Positions 24,750 to 32,259 of a stretch of DNA of 64,000 nucleotides are shown here, one piece after another. The stretch covers positions 1-64,000 of the forward strand of contig JBHOQL010000040.1 in NCBI GenBank assembly GCA_042408195.1, read 5' to 3'. The stretch's first letter is position 1, and each line of letters starts with the position of its first letter. The translations under genes were made by a program, and so were the position numbers. This stretch comes from SpSt-600 sp042408195. GTDB lineage: Bacteria > Chloroflexota > Anaerolineae > SpSt-600. The notes beneath the pieces are model-generated. The model had not been told where the DNA came from, ran no database searches, and saw only the letters and a program-made list of their open reading frames with translations.

Positions 24750-25265
24750 ATGGATGTAGGATTTCACCCCGAGAAGATTGACCCCTCAGCTTTCATAGCA
24801 CCGGGTGCTATCATAATAGGCGATGTGACCATAGGAGCTGAATCCAGCGTGTGGTTTGGAGCCATCCTGAGGGGTGATATAGCCCAAATAGTGATCGGGC
24901 GAGGGACCAACATTCAGGATGGAGCTGTAGTTCACGTGGATATCGGGCGGCCGACCTTCATAGGGGACGGAGTAACAGTGGGCCATGGTGCTGTGTTGCA
25001 TGGGTGCACTGTTGGAGACAATGTGCTCATAGGGATAAGGGCTGTTGTGCTTACGGGGGCGGTAATCGGCGAAAATTCCCTGATAGGGGCAGGAGCTGTC
25101 GTAACCGAAGGCACCGTCATCCCGCCCAATTCTCTGGTCCTGGGAGTTCCTGCCAGGGTTGCAGGAGAAGTATCCTCGGAGCTCCTCCAGCGTATTAAGG
25201 AATCGGCTGAACACTACAAAAACTATATCCAAGTCTACAAAGGGAGCTTCCGGGCCAGGAAATAG
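24750..25265 (+). CDS. Gamma-class carbonic anhydrase-like hexapeptide protein
   Basis: A 171 aa left-handed beta-helix protein built from hexapeptide repeats. The conserved RGD, IQDGAVVHVD and VTVGHGAVLHGC stretches place the three histidines expected for the zinc site between subunits, as in the YrdA/PaaY branch. Members hydrate CO2, but many close relatives have weak or no measured activity. I use ATG 24750, with GGAGGGTAAAG just upstream, rather than an in-frame ATG at 24717 inside the acetyltransferase gene. The 3' end overlaps the convergent MFS gene by 31 bases. Confidence 0.88.
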   Translation: MDVGFHPEKIDPSAFIAPGAIIIGDVTIGAESSVWFGAILRGDIAQIVIGRGTNIQDGAVVHVDIGRPTFIGDGVTVGHGAVLHGCTVGDNVLIGIRAVVLTGAVIGENSLIGAGAVVTEGTVIPPNSLVLGVPARVAGEVSSELLQRIKESAEHYKNYIQVYKGSFRARK

Positions 25266-26464
25266 GTCGCGAGGTAAAGGAGGAAAGAAAGGGCGAAGAG
25301 AGCTTCAAATCCCCCCAGATCCACCAAAATTCCCCCCAGGCCCGAGAGGAGTATTGCTATCCCTGCAATAGTATTGTAAAGGCCGATGTAGAGGGGACGC
25401 TCGCCCTCGGGGGAAAGCTTAATAGGGTAACTCATCCCTGCTATTGCTCCTGCAGGCAGGAACGCACCGTTGAGGAAAAAGACTAGAAGCATGAGATAAG
25501 GAAGCAGTGGGCCCTTAGGACGAACAGCCATGCCCATAGCCAATAGAACAGCAGCGGCGTTCCCCAGGCTGTATACTGTGAGGATTAATCGCTCCCCGAA
25601 ACGGTCGGTCAACCGGCCCCACAATAGGTTAAAGGCGAGCTGCGTCGCTATACGCACGCTTAGGTAGAAGCCCAGCATCCCCGGGGTTGCTTCCAGAACC
25701 TTCTTGGCGTAAACGGTGAAGAAAGGCGTAGAAGCTCCAGCCAGGGCTAGGGAAATTTGGGTCAGGATGAAAATGAAGAATGTTTTATCCCTATGGAGAA
25801 TGAAGAAGGCTCTCCGCCATTGCTCCTGAACCGTAACTGAGTTGGAATCGGCTTTACCAGGCGGCTCCCTTATCGCTATGAAGGCGGCCATAGCTGGGGC
25901 GGTTATCAAGCAATAAAGGACAAATAGGATTGAGAAGTTCTTGGGAAAAGGTAGGCCCGTTGAGTTCAAGATCTCTTTAACGATCCATCCTGAGCTTATC
26001 CCAAGGAGTCCTCCCGTCAGGAGCCTCCAAGCGAACAGACTCCCGAGACGCTGTGGGGAAATGGTCTTGGCCGTAACTTCAAAGAAGGCTATCCCCGCTA
26101 CCCCCGACACGAGCCTCGCCAGAAGGTAGAGGGAAAAGAACGCTATAAGAAGCAGGGTAGGATTTCCGATGAAGAACACGGCCAGGGCCAGCAATATCCA
26201 GGCTGCCAGCCTTATGGCCGCCGTGTAAGTGTAGCTTGGCATCTTCCTTTCCATCCGCTGGACGTAGGCGGAAACGAAAATTTGTGGAAGATACCAGCCT
26301 GCATCTCCAAGCGGGGCCACAAGTCCCGCGAGGAGATTGGAAGGGGTAAGCTGGCTCACAAACCAGGTGAGGACCAAAGGGGGATCTATGAGCCTCTCAG
26401 CAAAATTGAAGAGAGCACCGTTCACAACGTTAAGCAGGAAGCTGCGCTTCTCTTCCCTTTCCAT
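25235..26464 (-). CDS. MFS family transporter
   Basis: A 409 aa integral membrane protein with about twelve hydrophobic helices in two halves. A basic, polar loop sits in the middle (about residues 195-220), and a motif-A-like stretch, GRLTDRFGERL, follows helix 8. The substrate cannot be told from sequence. It starts three bases after the stop of the metal ABC permease gene, so it is probably co-transcribed with the uptake system; export of a metal chelate or drug is one possibility. Its end overlaps the carbonic anhydrase gene on the other strand. Confidence 0.82.
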   Translation of the reverse strand: MEREEKRSFLLNVVNGALFNFAERLIDPPLVLTWFVSQLTPSNLLAGLVAPLGDAGWYLPQIFVSAYVQRMERKMPSYTYTAAIRLAAWILLALAVFFIGNPTLLLIAFFSLYLLARLVSGVAGIAFFEVTAKTISPQRLGSLFAWRLLTGGLLGISSGWIVKEILNSTGLPFPKNFSILFVLYCLITAPAMAAFIAIREPPGKADSNSVTVQEQWRRAFFILHRDKTFFIFILTQISLALAGASTPFFTVYAKKVLEATPGMLGFYLSVRIATQLAFNLLWGRLTDRFGERLILTVYSLGNAAAVLLAMGMAVRPKGPLLPYLMLLVFFLNGAFLPAGAIAGMSYPIKLSPEGERPLYIGLYNTIAGIAILLSGLGGILVDLGGFEALFALSFLLYLATYFLARKLPL

Positions 26465-26467
26465 AGG

Positions 26468-27298
26468 CTAAAGCCGGCGCTTCCGGGAGAGAGCGAGGGC
26501 CAAAAGGAAGAAAACCGTGGAAACGAGAACTATGGAGGCCCCCGAAGCTATCCCTAAATAATAGGAAACATACAGACCTATTACCCCCGAAACAACTCCT
26601 ATGGCTGCCGATAGCGCTATCATGGTATGGAGGCGAGAGGCCAAGAGGTAGGCAGCAGCGGCTGGAGTTATGAGCAAAGCCACCGCCAGAGCTATTCCCA
26701 CCGTCTGCAAGGAAACTACGACCGTTATGGATGTCATGGTCAGGAAAATGTAATTGAGAAGGTTAACCCTGATCCTCAGGGTGGAGGCCAGGACAGGGTC
26801 AAAGGCTACGACCATAAACTCCTTGAACAGGGCCGCCATCGTCAGAATGACAACTGCCCCAAGCCCACCGATTAGGGCTAGGTCACCCCAAGAGACCGCC
26901 AGGACGTTCCCGAAGAGGAAGTGGGCGAGGTCGACGGCGTAATTCCTTACGGAAGAAATTAAGGCTATACCCAAGGCTAACATCCCAGCAAAAATTATGC
27001 CTATAGAAGCATCTTCTCGCAGCTTTGTCTGTTTACTCAAAGCTCCGATACCCAGAGAGGCAAGGATAGCAGCGATAACAGCACCCCACAGGACTGGGCC
27101 TTTCGCACCCTTACCCAAAAGGTAGCCGATAGCCACGCCCGGTAGGATGGAGTGAGCTATGGCATCCCCGAGGAAGGTCATGCCCCTGAGCACCACGTAA
27201 CTGCCCACCACCCCGCAGACGATCCCCACGATTATTGAGGCAATCAACGCTCTGACCATGAAGGGGTAAGCCAGAGGCGCAAGGAAGAATTCTACCAT
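26468..27298 (-). CDS. Metal ABC transporter permease (ZnuB/MntB family)
   Basis: A 276 aa permease with about eight membrane helices and the family marks VVGSYVVLRGMTFLGDAIAHS and, near the end, ALLITPAAAAYLLA. It moves Zn2+, Mn2+ or Fe2+ across the membrane with the ATPase and binding protein encoded beside it. ATG 27298 follows GGGGGGAG and overlaps the ATPase gene by seven bases; an upstream in-frame codon at 27316 is possible but less well placed. Confidence 0.9.
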   Translation of the reverse strand: MVEFFLAPLAYPFMVRALIASIIVGIVCGVVGSYVVLRGMTFLGDAIAHSILPGVAIGYLLGKGAKGPVLWGAVIAAILASLGIGALSKQTKLREDASIGIIFAGMLALGIALISSVRNYAVDLAHFLFGNVLAVSWGDLALIGGLGAVVILTMAALFKEFMVVAFDPVLASTLRIRVNLLNYIFLTMTSITVVVSLQTVGIALAVALLITPAAAAYLLASRLHTMIALSAAIGVVSGVIGLYVSYYLGIASGASIVLVSTVFFLLALALSRKRRL

Positions 27299-28110
27299 CG
27301 CTCCCCCCGGTCGCAACAGGTATCGCCTACTATTCTTAAGCCTTCGGCGGTTTGGAGGAACTGGAGGTGTCCTCCATAGGCCTGCTTGAGCAGCTCAGGC
27401 GTGAAAATAGCTTCGGGACAGCCAAAGCCCAGAAGACGGCGGTTGAGGAGCATCACCAGCTTGAAATGTTGAGAAGCCATCTCCAGATCGTGGGTTGCGA
27501 TAATAATGGTAACTTCCCGTTGGTTCAACCCTTTCAGGACCTGAAGGATTTCCTCCTGGGAAGGAGCATCTAAGCCATTAAATGGTTCATCCAAAAGCAT
27601 TAGCTCAGCCTCCTGAGCGAGGGCTCTGGCGATGAAGGCTTTCTGCAGCTGCCCTCCCGATAGCTCCCTTATCGAGCGATGAGCTATATCCGCAAGGCCT
27701 ACAATCTCCAGGGCGCCGTGGACTAGCTCCCAATCCTTCTTCCGGGGCCATATAAGGGGGCCAAGCTTGGCGATTCGCCCCATCATGACCACATCGGCTA
27801 CCGTTGCTGGGAAATTCCAGTCCACTTCGCTCCGCTGGGGGATGTAGGCTATACAAATATGCTTGCCTGGCTCGGAGCCGTAGACGTTTACTTCGCCCTG
27901 TTGCGGTCTTATTAGCCCAGCTATGACCTTGAAAAGGGTGCTTTTGCCAGCGCCATTCGGCCCTACAAGGGCAACGAAGTCCCCTTTGTTCAGGGAAAAA
28001 GAGATGTCCTCCAGAACGGTAATCTCGTTGTAACGGACAGTAACACCTTTTAATTCCAAGACTGGGATACCCGATCTGTGCTCGAGGCCATTGCATGCAA
28101 AAGGCATCAT
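27292..28110 (-). CDS. Metal ABC transporter ATP-binding protein (ZnuC/MntB-partner family)
   Basis: A 272 aa ABC ATPase: Walker A GPNGAGKST, signature LSGGQ, Walker B LMLLDEPF, and the H-loop THD are all present. The IPQRSEVDWNFPATVADVV Q-loop stretch is typical of the zinc/manganese uptake branch. It starts on an ATGA overlap with the binding-protein gene, preceded by GGAGGCGCTGAA. Together with the neighbouring genes it forms a complete metal uptake system. Confidence 0.93.
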   Translation of the reverse strand: MMPFACNGLEHRSGIPVLELKGVTVRYNEITVLEDISFSLNKGDFVALVGPNGAGKSTLFKVIAGLIRPQQGEVNVYGSEPGKHICIAYIPQRSEVDWNFPATVADVVMMGRIAKLGPLIWPRKKDWELVHGALEIVGLADIAHRSIRELSGGQLQKAFIARALAQEAELMLLDEPFNGLDAPSQEEILQVLKGLNQREVTIIIATHDLEMASQHFKLVMLLNRRLLGFGCPEAIFTPELLKQAYGGHLQFLQTAEGLRIVGDTCCDRGERW

Positions 28111-28994
28111 TTCAGCGCCTCCGCTATAGCCGAAACATTGTAGCGCATTAGCTCAATGTAAGTTAAAGCAGGCCCATCCGGCTGAGAAAGAGATTCTATG
28201 TACAGAGGAACCACTTTAACCCCGGTATCCTGAGCTATCCACTCGGCTATCTTGGGATTAGCGGAAGCACTCACGAAGATAGCTGGCACCCCTTCTTTCT
28301 TTATCAAATCTACAAATTCAGCCATATGTTGAGCCGATGGCTCGGCCAGGGTTGTAACTCCAGGGATGATAGTTCCCGCCCGCCGGAAGCCGTAACGTCG
28401 GGCAAAGTAGCTGAGGGCCAAGTGGTCGGTAACCAGCTTGCGCCGTTCTTCAGGTATGCCTTCCACCATTCTCCATATCCACGCATCAAGCTCCCGTAGC
28501 CTCTTCTCGTAGTCCTGGGCGTTTTTCCGGTAAAACTCCGCATTCTTTGGATCCACTTTCTCCAGTACGGAAGCAATGTGATGGGCCCAGACAATCACAT
28601 TGCTGGGGTCAAGCCAGACATGAGGGTCAACCTCATGCTTTTCGTGGCCCTCAAAGGACAGAAGTTCTATGCCTTCCGATAGGTCGACCACAGTGGCATC
28701 GGGAGATGCGCTCCTAAGGAGACGTTCCAGGAAAGCCTCTTCCAGTCCTGCTCCGTTGAAGAAGACAATACGAGCTTGCGAAGCTTTGACCAGATCCTGC
28801 GGCGTGGGCTCATAGGAATGAGGGTCAGTTCCGGGTGGCAGAAGGACCAAAAGCTCAATGGCTTCTCCCCCCACCTCTCTGACCACATCCCCTATGATTG
28901 AGTGGGTAGCTACAACAGGCACTCTTTCCACCTTGCCGGGCGCCGAAAAGCATCCCGCCAGGAACAAGACCAGTAGAACGATTGCCCTCAGCAT
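28107..28994 (-). CDS. Metal ABC transporter substrate-binding lipoprotein (ZnuA/MntA family)
   Basis: A 295 aa lipoprotein (lipobox LAGC) of the cluster A-I binding proteins. Expected metal ligands are visible in ATHSIIGD, the PHVWLDP stretch after a short His/Glu loop (GHEKHEVDPH), and TDHLALSYFARRYG. The loop is short and holds few histidines, so I cannot say whether the metal is Zn, Mn or Fe. I choose ATG 28994; further in-frame sequence upstream crosses the promoter. It is the first gene of the four-gene unit with its own promoter at 29033-29061. Confidence 0.9.
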   Translation of the reverse strand: MLRAIVLLVLFLAGCFSAPGKVERVPVVATHSIIGDVVREVGGEAIELLVLLPPGTDPHSYEPTPQDLVKASQARIVFFNGAGLEEAFLERLLRSASPDATVVDLSEGIELLSFEGHEKHEVDPHVWLDPSNVIVWAHHIASVLEKVDPKNAEFYRKNAQDYEKRLRELDAWIWRMVEGIPEERRKLVTDHLALSYFARRYGFRRAGTIIPGVTTLAEPSAQHMAEFVDLIKKEGVPAIFVSASANPKIAEWIAQDTGVKVVPLYIESLSQPDGPALTYIELMRYNVSAIAEALK

Positions 28995-29032
28995 CTTTGC
29001 ACAACCCCACGGGGAATAATACAGCAGGGAAG

Positions 29033-29061
29033 AGTATAGCACAACTCAAAGGGCGGGGCAA
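29033..29061 (-). promoter_or_regulatory. Promoter of the metal uptake operon
   Basis: On the minus strand, TTGCCC (29061-29056) and TATACT (29038-29033) are 17 bases apart. It is divergent from and just 17 bases away from the -35 element of the M23 peptidase promoter, so a regulator binding between could control both. No recognisable Zur or MntR box is visible. Confidence 0.7.
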
Positions 29062-29078
29062 GGAAAATTCGACGGCCT

Positions 29079-29107
29079 TTGTCTATGGGGCAAGAGGATG
29101 TTATAAT
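29079..29107 (+). promoter_or_regulatory. Promoter of the M23 peptidase gene
   Basis: TTGTCT (29079-29084) and TATAAT (29102-29107) are 17 bases apart. The leader then contains AAGGAGGT at 29128-29135 ahead of a TTG start at 29140. Confidence 0.75.
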
Positions 29108-29139
29108 CCGGAAAGTATTCCGGAGAGAAGGAGGTAAGT

Positions 29140-30135
29140 TTGGTCAACAAAATTTTCCCAAGTCTCATTTTAGCTTTGCTTGTCGTCGCTACAGTAGCGA
29201 TTTCGCAAGTCTGGGAAGGTCCTTCTCCTTCGAAGCTCCTCGTAACCCCAACCTTTACTCCTACACCAACGCCCACGCTAACGCCAACCCCGAGCCCTAC
29301 TCCCACTCCCAATCCTACGCCGACTCCCACCCCTCTTCCATCGCCCACTCCGACCCCCACCCCTTTTGCAGTTCCACAAGCTCAGATTTTGGAGCCTACC
29401 CACTTCTGGCTTTCCAGGCCTATATCCCTACAGGAAGGGGGTTGGGTGAATTTCCTTTACCCTTACGGGACAACCGGCGGGGGAGAGTACCTGGTCCACC
29501 ACGGGATTGACATAGCCGGGAATCAGGATACGATGGTCCTGGCAGCAGGTGATGGCGAAGTAGTAGTGGCAGGAGATGACCACCAGGTCGCTTACGGCCC
29601 CACTACCGATTTTTACGGTAATCTCATAGTGGTGAAGCTTGAACAGGACTATAAAGGTAAGCCCGTTTATTATCTCTACGGACACCTTTCAAAGGTACTA
29701 GTGGAGCCCGGACAGAAGGTGAAAAGAGGAGAACCGGTTGGTTTTGTGGGCAGGACCGGCATAGCTCTGGGATACCACCTCCACATGGAGGTAAGGGTTG
29801 GGGAAAACTCGTACGCTGCTACCCGCAATCCGCTCCTGTGGGTGGAGCCTCTTCCAAGACGGGGTGTGGTGGCCGGAAGGATACTGGATATAAAAGGGGA
29901 AATGCCTCCAGAGGTCCTGGTAGTGCTGGTTGGGAAAGAGAGGAGGGAGACCTGGACTTACCGACTTAGCCCTGGGGTAAATCCGGATGATGAGCTCCGG
30001 GAAAATTTCGTTTTTGGGGATTTAGCCCCCGGCGAATACATGTTGGAAGTGAAACTCGGGCCGCACCTTTACAGGCGGAAAGTGGTGGTGGAAGGAGGTA
30101 AGCTCTCCTTCGTGGAAATCAGGGCCATAGATTAG
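29140..30135 (+). CDS. M23-family peptidase (LytM/peptidoglycan hydrolase type)
   Basis: A 331 aa exported protein: a signal or anchor helix (about 5-22), a Pro/Thr-rich linker (36-76), then an M23 domain. The zinc site is complete, with H120-x3-D124 (HHGID) and H213-x-H215 (YHLHMEV), plus His182 in YGHLSK, so the enzyme should cut peptidoglycan cross-links. A C-terminal Ig-like domain of about 90 residues, beginning near VVAGRILDIKG, resembles a carboxypeptidase regulatory fold. TTG start with AAGGAGGT five bases upstream. The 3' end overlaps the convergent binding-protein gene by 17 bases. Confidence 0.88.
   Translation: MVNKIFPSLILALLVVATVAISQVWEGPSPSKLLVTPTFTPTPTPTLTPTPSPTPTPNPTPTPTPLPSPTPTPTPFAVPQAQILEPTHFWLSRPISLQEGGWVNFLYPYGTTGGGEYLVHHGIDIAGNQDTMVLAAGDGEVVVAGDDHQVAYGPTTDFYGNLIVVKLEQDYKGKPVYYLYGHLSKVLVEPGQKVKRGEPVGFVGRTGIALGYHLHMEVRVGENSYAATRNPLLWVEPLPRRGVVAGRILDIKGEMPPEVLVVLVGKERRETWTYRLSPGVNPDDELRENFVFGDLAPGEYMLEVKLGPHLYRRKVVVEGGKLSFVEIRAID
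29245..29367 (+). repeat. Low-complexity Thr-Pro linker repeat in the M23 gene
   Basis: About 40 codons alternate threonine and proline with near-repeats of CCNACN. Codons vary between units, so the repeat is kept at protein level rather than as an exact DNA repeat. Such linkers separate membrane anchors from extracellular domains. Confidence 0.8.
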
Positions 30136-30943
30136 CTGGACGAACCCCAAAGTATTTTTCCGCCAAGGAATGGAGGAACCCCGTTTCCCGTAGGTGAAAG
30201 AGGGCCTCGTTTATCTTGTTCAGTAGGGCTTTGTTCTTTAAATTTACGACGACCACATAGGGAGTACTGACTAGAGCTGGGGCCAGGACTTTCACACCCC
30301 CTTCTCGCCCCCAGAAGGAGTAAGCAGAGATAGCATCGGCGAAGCAGGCCTCAGCTTGGCCTTCTTTTAAGGCACGCAGTGCTTCCTCAATGATTGGGTA
30401 AAGCTTTACTTCCAAGTCTCCTAACTTTACCTTGAGGCGCCGCGCCTCCACGTCTCCCGTGGAACCCCATTCCACCGCCACCCTCTTGCCCTTCAGATCT
30501 TCAGGGGAGCGGATTTCAGTCTCGTCTTCCCTCACCACCAGCATTAGGCCAGCTTCAAAGTAAGAAATAGAAAAGGCCACATCCTGAGTTAAAAGGGGGT
30601 CGTAGGGGAGGGCTGAGATGGCCATGTCACACCGGCGGGCTTTTACGGCATCGTAAAGGCCGTCAAATCCAACTGTCGCTATCTCCACCTTTATTCCCAA
30701 ATAATTCCCGATGGCCCTGGCCATGTCCACATCAAAACCACGTATTTCACCGGAATTTTCATCGGTGTATTCAAAGGGGGGGTAGCTCGGGTCGAGGCAG
30801 ACGGTCATGAATCCTCGCTTGAGGATATCTTCCCAGGCCTCATCGTTCCGGAAGAAAAGGAAGTAGAAAACAACGCCCAGAAAGATCAGGGGTATAGGCA
30901 AGAATTTAGGGAGATTTCTCCAGAGCCAATTCGCCGCGAGCAT
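30119..30943 (-). CDS. Membrane-anchored solute-binding protein, family 3 (amino-acid type)
   Basis: A 274 aa periplasmic-binding-like protein with one N-terminal membrane helix (about 14-32), no lipobox, then a complete family 3 fold: PSYPPFEYTDENSGEIRGFD near residue 52, and the AEACFADAISAY stretch in the second lobe. Such proteins bind amino acids or act as ligand sensors. No permease or ATPase genes are beside it. ATG 30943 lies 38 bases inside the end of the glycoside hydrolase gene, with a GAGGT site. The 3' end overlaps the M23 peptidase gene. Confidence 0.85.
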   Translation of the reverse strand: MLAANWLWRNLPKFLPIPLIFLGVVFYFLFFRNDEAWEDILKRGFMTVCLDPSYPPFEYTDENSGEIRGFDVDMARAIGNYLGIKVEIATVGFDGLYDAVKARRCDMAISALPYDPLLTQDVAFSISYFEAGLMLVVREDETEIRSPEDLKGKRVAVEWGSTGDVEARRLKVKLGDLEVKLYPIIEEALRALKEGQAEACFADAISAYSFWGREGGVKVLAPALVSTPYVVVVNLKNKALLNKINEALFHLRETGFLHSLAEKYFGVRPANLWP

Positions 30944-32036
30944 ACTTCTGCACCTCAAGATAAATGGGCTTCGGTGTAAAGTCCACTGCCACAAAGGTGA
31001 AATAATCTTGATAAGTATGAGTCGCCCAAGGATAGCGGAAGGCCCATAAGCAGAGGGCCAAGCACCACTCCCACTCCTTTAAGGCGATTTCGTAAGCCCT
31101 TAAGGTGTACTCTATACGCTGGGCAGGCCGGACCGCCTTGCTCCACCGGGGGTGGTCGTTCCAGCCTCCTTCGGTTATGATAATGGGCTTGTGGACATCG
31201 CCGTTCTCCACCATTATCTGACGCAAGAGTTCGACCCGGCGGAAATTGACTTTATCCGGAGCTGGAGGATCATCGGGAGGAAAGGTCCAGCCGTAGGAAT
31301 GAACAGCCAGGATGTCAAAATAATCCTTCGCTCCAGCTTGATACATCCTCCTTAGGAATTCCAGGTCATTCATCCCCCACGGATCCCCGGGTGAGGCAAG
31401 AGTTGGCGCCAAAGCCCCAGCCAACACTTTGATTTCGGGGTCAGCTTCTTTGGCACGGCGATAAGCTATTTTCAGAAGCTTGGTGTAGCCTTCGGGATCC
31501 ACAGGGCGGTATCCCCACTCCAAGCTAATGTTGGGTTCGTTCCAAATAATTATGTATTGAATTTTGCCCCGGAAATGCTCCACGAAGGCGTAGACAAAGT
31601 CTCCAAAGTCCTCATAATGCTCTTCGTCCAGATAGGAGAAGGCCGAATCCTTAGGACGAGCCCATTTCGGAACGAAACCCAGCCTAGCTATAACTGTAAG
31701 GCCCTGGTTCAGGGCATGTTTAACGACCATATCAGGGTGAGTCCAGTTAAAGGAGCCTTTCTTGGGTTCGTAATAGGCCCACGGAAAGTACTCCACGATC
31801 CACGGTGCACCCATCTCCCGCACCATCTCCAAAGTGCGCTTTACTTTCCACTCTTCCACCTCATCGGTAAGGCGGGTATGAACCCCCATTTTGGGGTTTA
31901 CAGTCACAACCTTCTGCGGTGGACCCAGAGTGACAAGAAGAGGGGAAGGTGCTATAACCCACCGTAGCAGTATTAATAGGACTAAGCCCCGCCAGAGAAC
32001 AGGCTTCCTCAGCCTTTCACTTATACCGGTAAACAA
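30906..32036 (-). CDS. Clan-A glycoside hydrolase-like protein (GH5/GH39-like TIM barrel)
   Basis: A 376 aa protein with an N-terminal signal or anchor helix (about 16-30) and a TIM-barrel domain. IIIWNEPNI gives the expected acid/base Glu167 and IIITEGGW the likely nucleophile Glu289. The spacing and AVHSYGW stretch are those of clan-A enzymes acting on beta-linked sugars, but I cannot name a family or substrate. The start is TTG 32036, supported by GAGGG five bases upstream and overlapping infA by 20 bases. It is followed by a membrane-anchored binding protein. Confidence 0.8.
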   Translation of the reverse strand: MFTGISERLRKPVLWRGLVLLILLRWVIAPSPLLVTLGPPQKVVTVNPKMGVHTRLTDEVEEWKVKRTLEMVREMGAPWIVEYFPWAYYEPKKGSFNWTHPDMVVKHALNQGLTVIARLGFVPKWARPKDSAFSYLDEEHYEDFGDFVYAFVEHFRGKIQYIIIWNEPNISLEWGYRPVDPEGYTKLLKIAYRRAKEADPEIKVLAGALAPTLASPGDPWGMNDLEFLRRMYQAGAKDYFDILAVHSYGWTFPPDDPPAPDKVNFRRVELLRQIMVENGDVHKPIIITEGGWNDHPRWSKAVRPAQRIEYTLRAYEIALKEWEWCLALCLWAFRYPWATHTYQDYFTFVAVDFTPKPIYLEVQKYARGELALEKSP

Positions 32037-32259
32037 TTCGCCCTCGGGTCAAATCGTAGGGTGAAAGCTCAACCCTTACCCTATCGCCTACTAGGACATG
32101 GATATAGTACATGCGCATTTTGCCGGAGACGTGGGCCAGGACTTCGTGGCCTGTGTCCAGTTTGACTTTGAACATAGCATTGGGCAGGGCCTGAACCACG
32201 GTGCCATCCATCTCCAAGGTTTCCTTTTTCTTTTTAGGCTCCTCTTTCTTAGGGTTCAT
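32017..32259 (-). CDS. infA: Translation initiation factor IF-1
   Basis: An 80 aa protein with the S1-fold IF-1 core (DGTVVQALPNAMFKV to the invariant SPYDLTRGRIVYRYK end). IF-1 binds the ribosomal A site and helps IF-2 and IF-3 during initiation. It has an extra N-terminal tail of about 12 residues rich in Lys, Glu and Pro. It is placed after ftsK, not in a ribosomal protein operon, where infA often lies. ATG 32259 has GGGGAGGAG upstream and overlaps the end of ftsK by 11 bases. Confidence 0.95.
   Translation of the reverse strand: MNPKKEEPKKKKETLEMDGTVVQALPNAMFKVKLDTGHEVLAHVSGKMRMYYIHVLVGDRVRVELSPYDLTRGRIVYRYK

Noticed and set aside
29245..29367. Repetitive DNA resembling a CRISPR or satellite
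   Set aside because: The repeats are in frame, encode a Thr-Pro linker inside an exported peptidase, and have no spacers.
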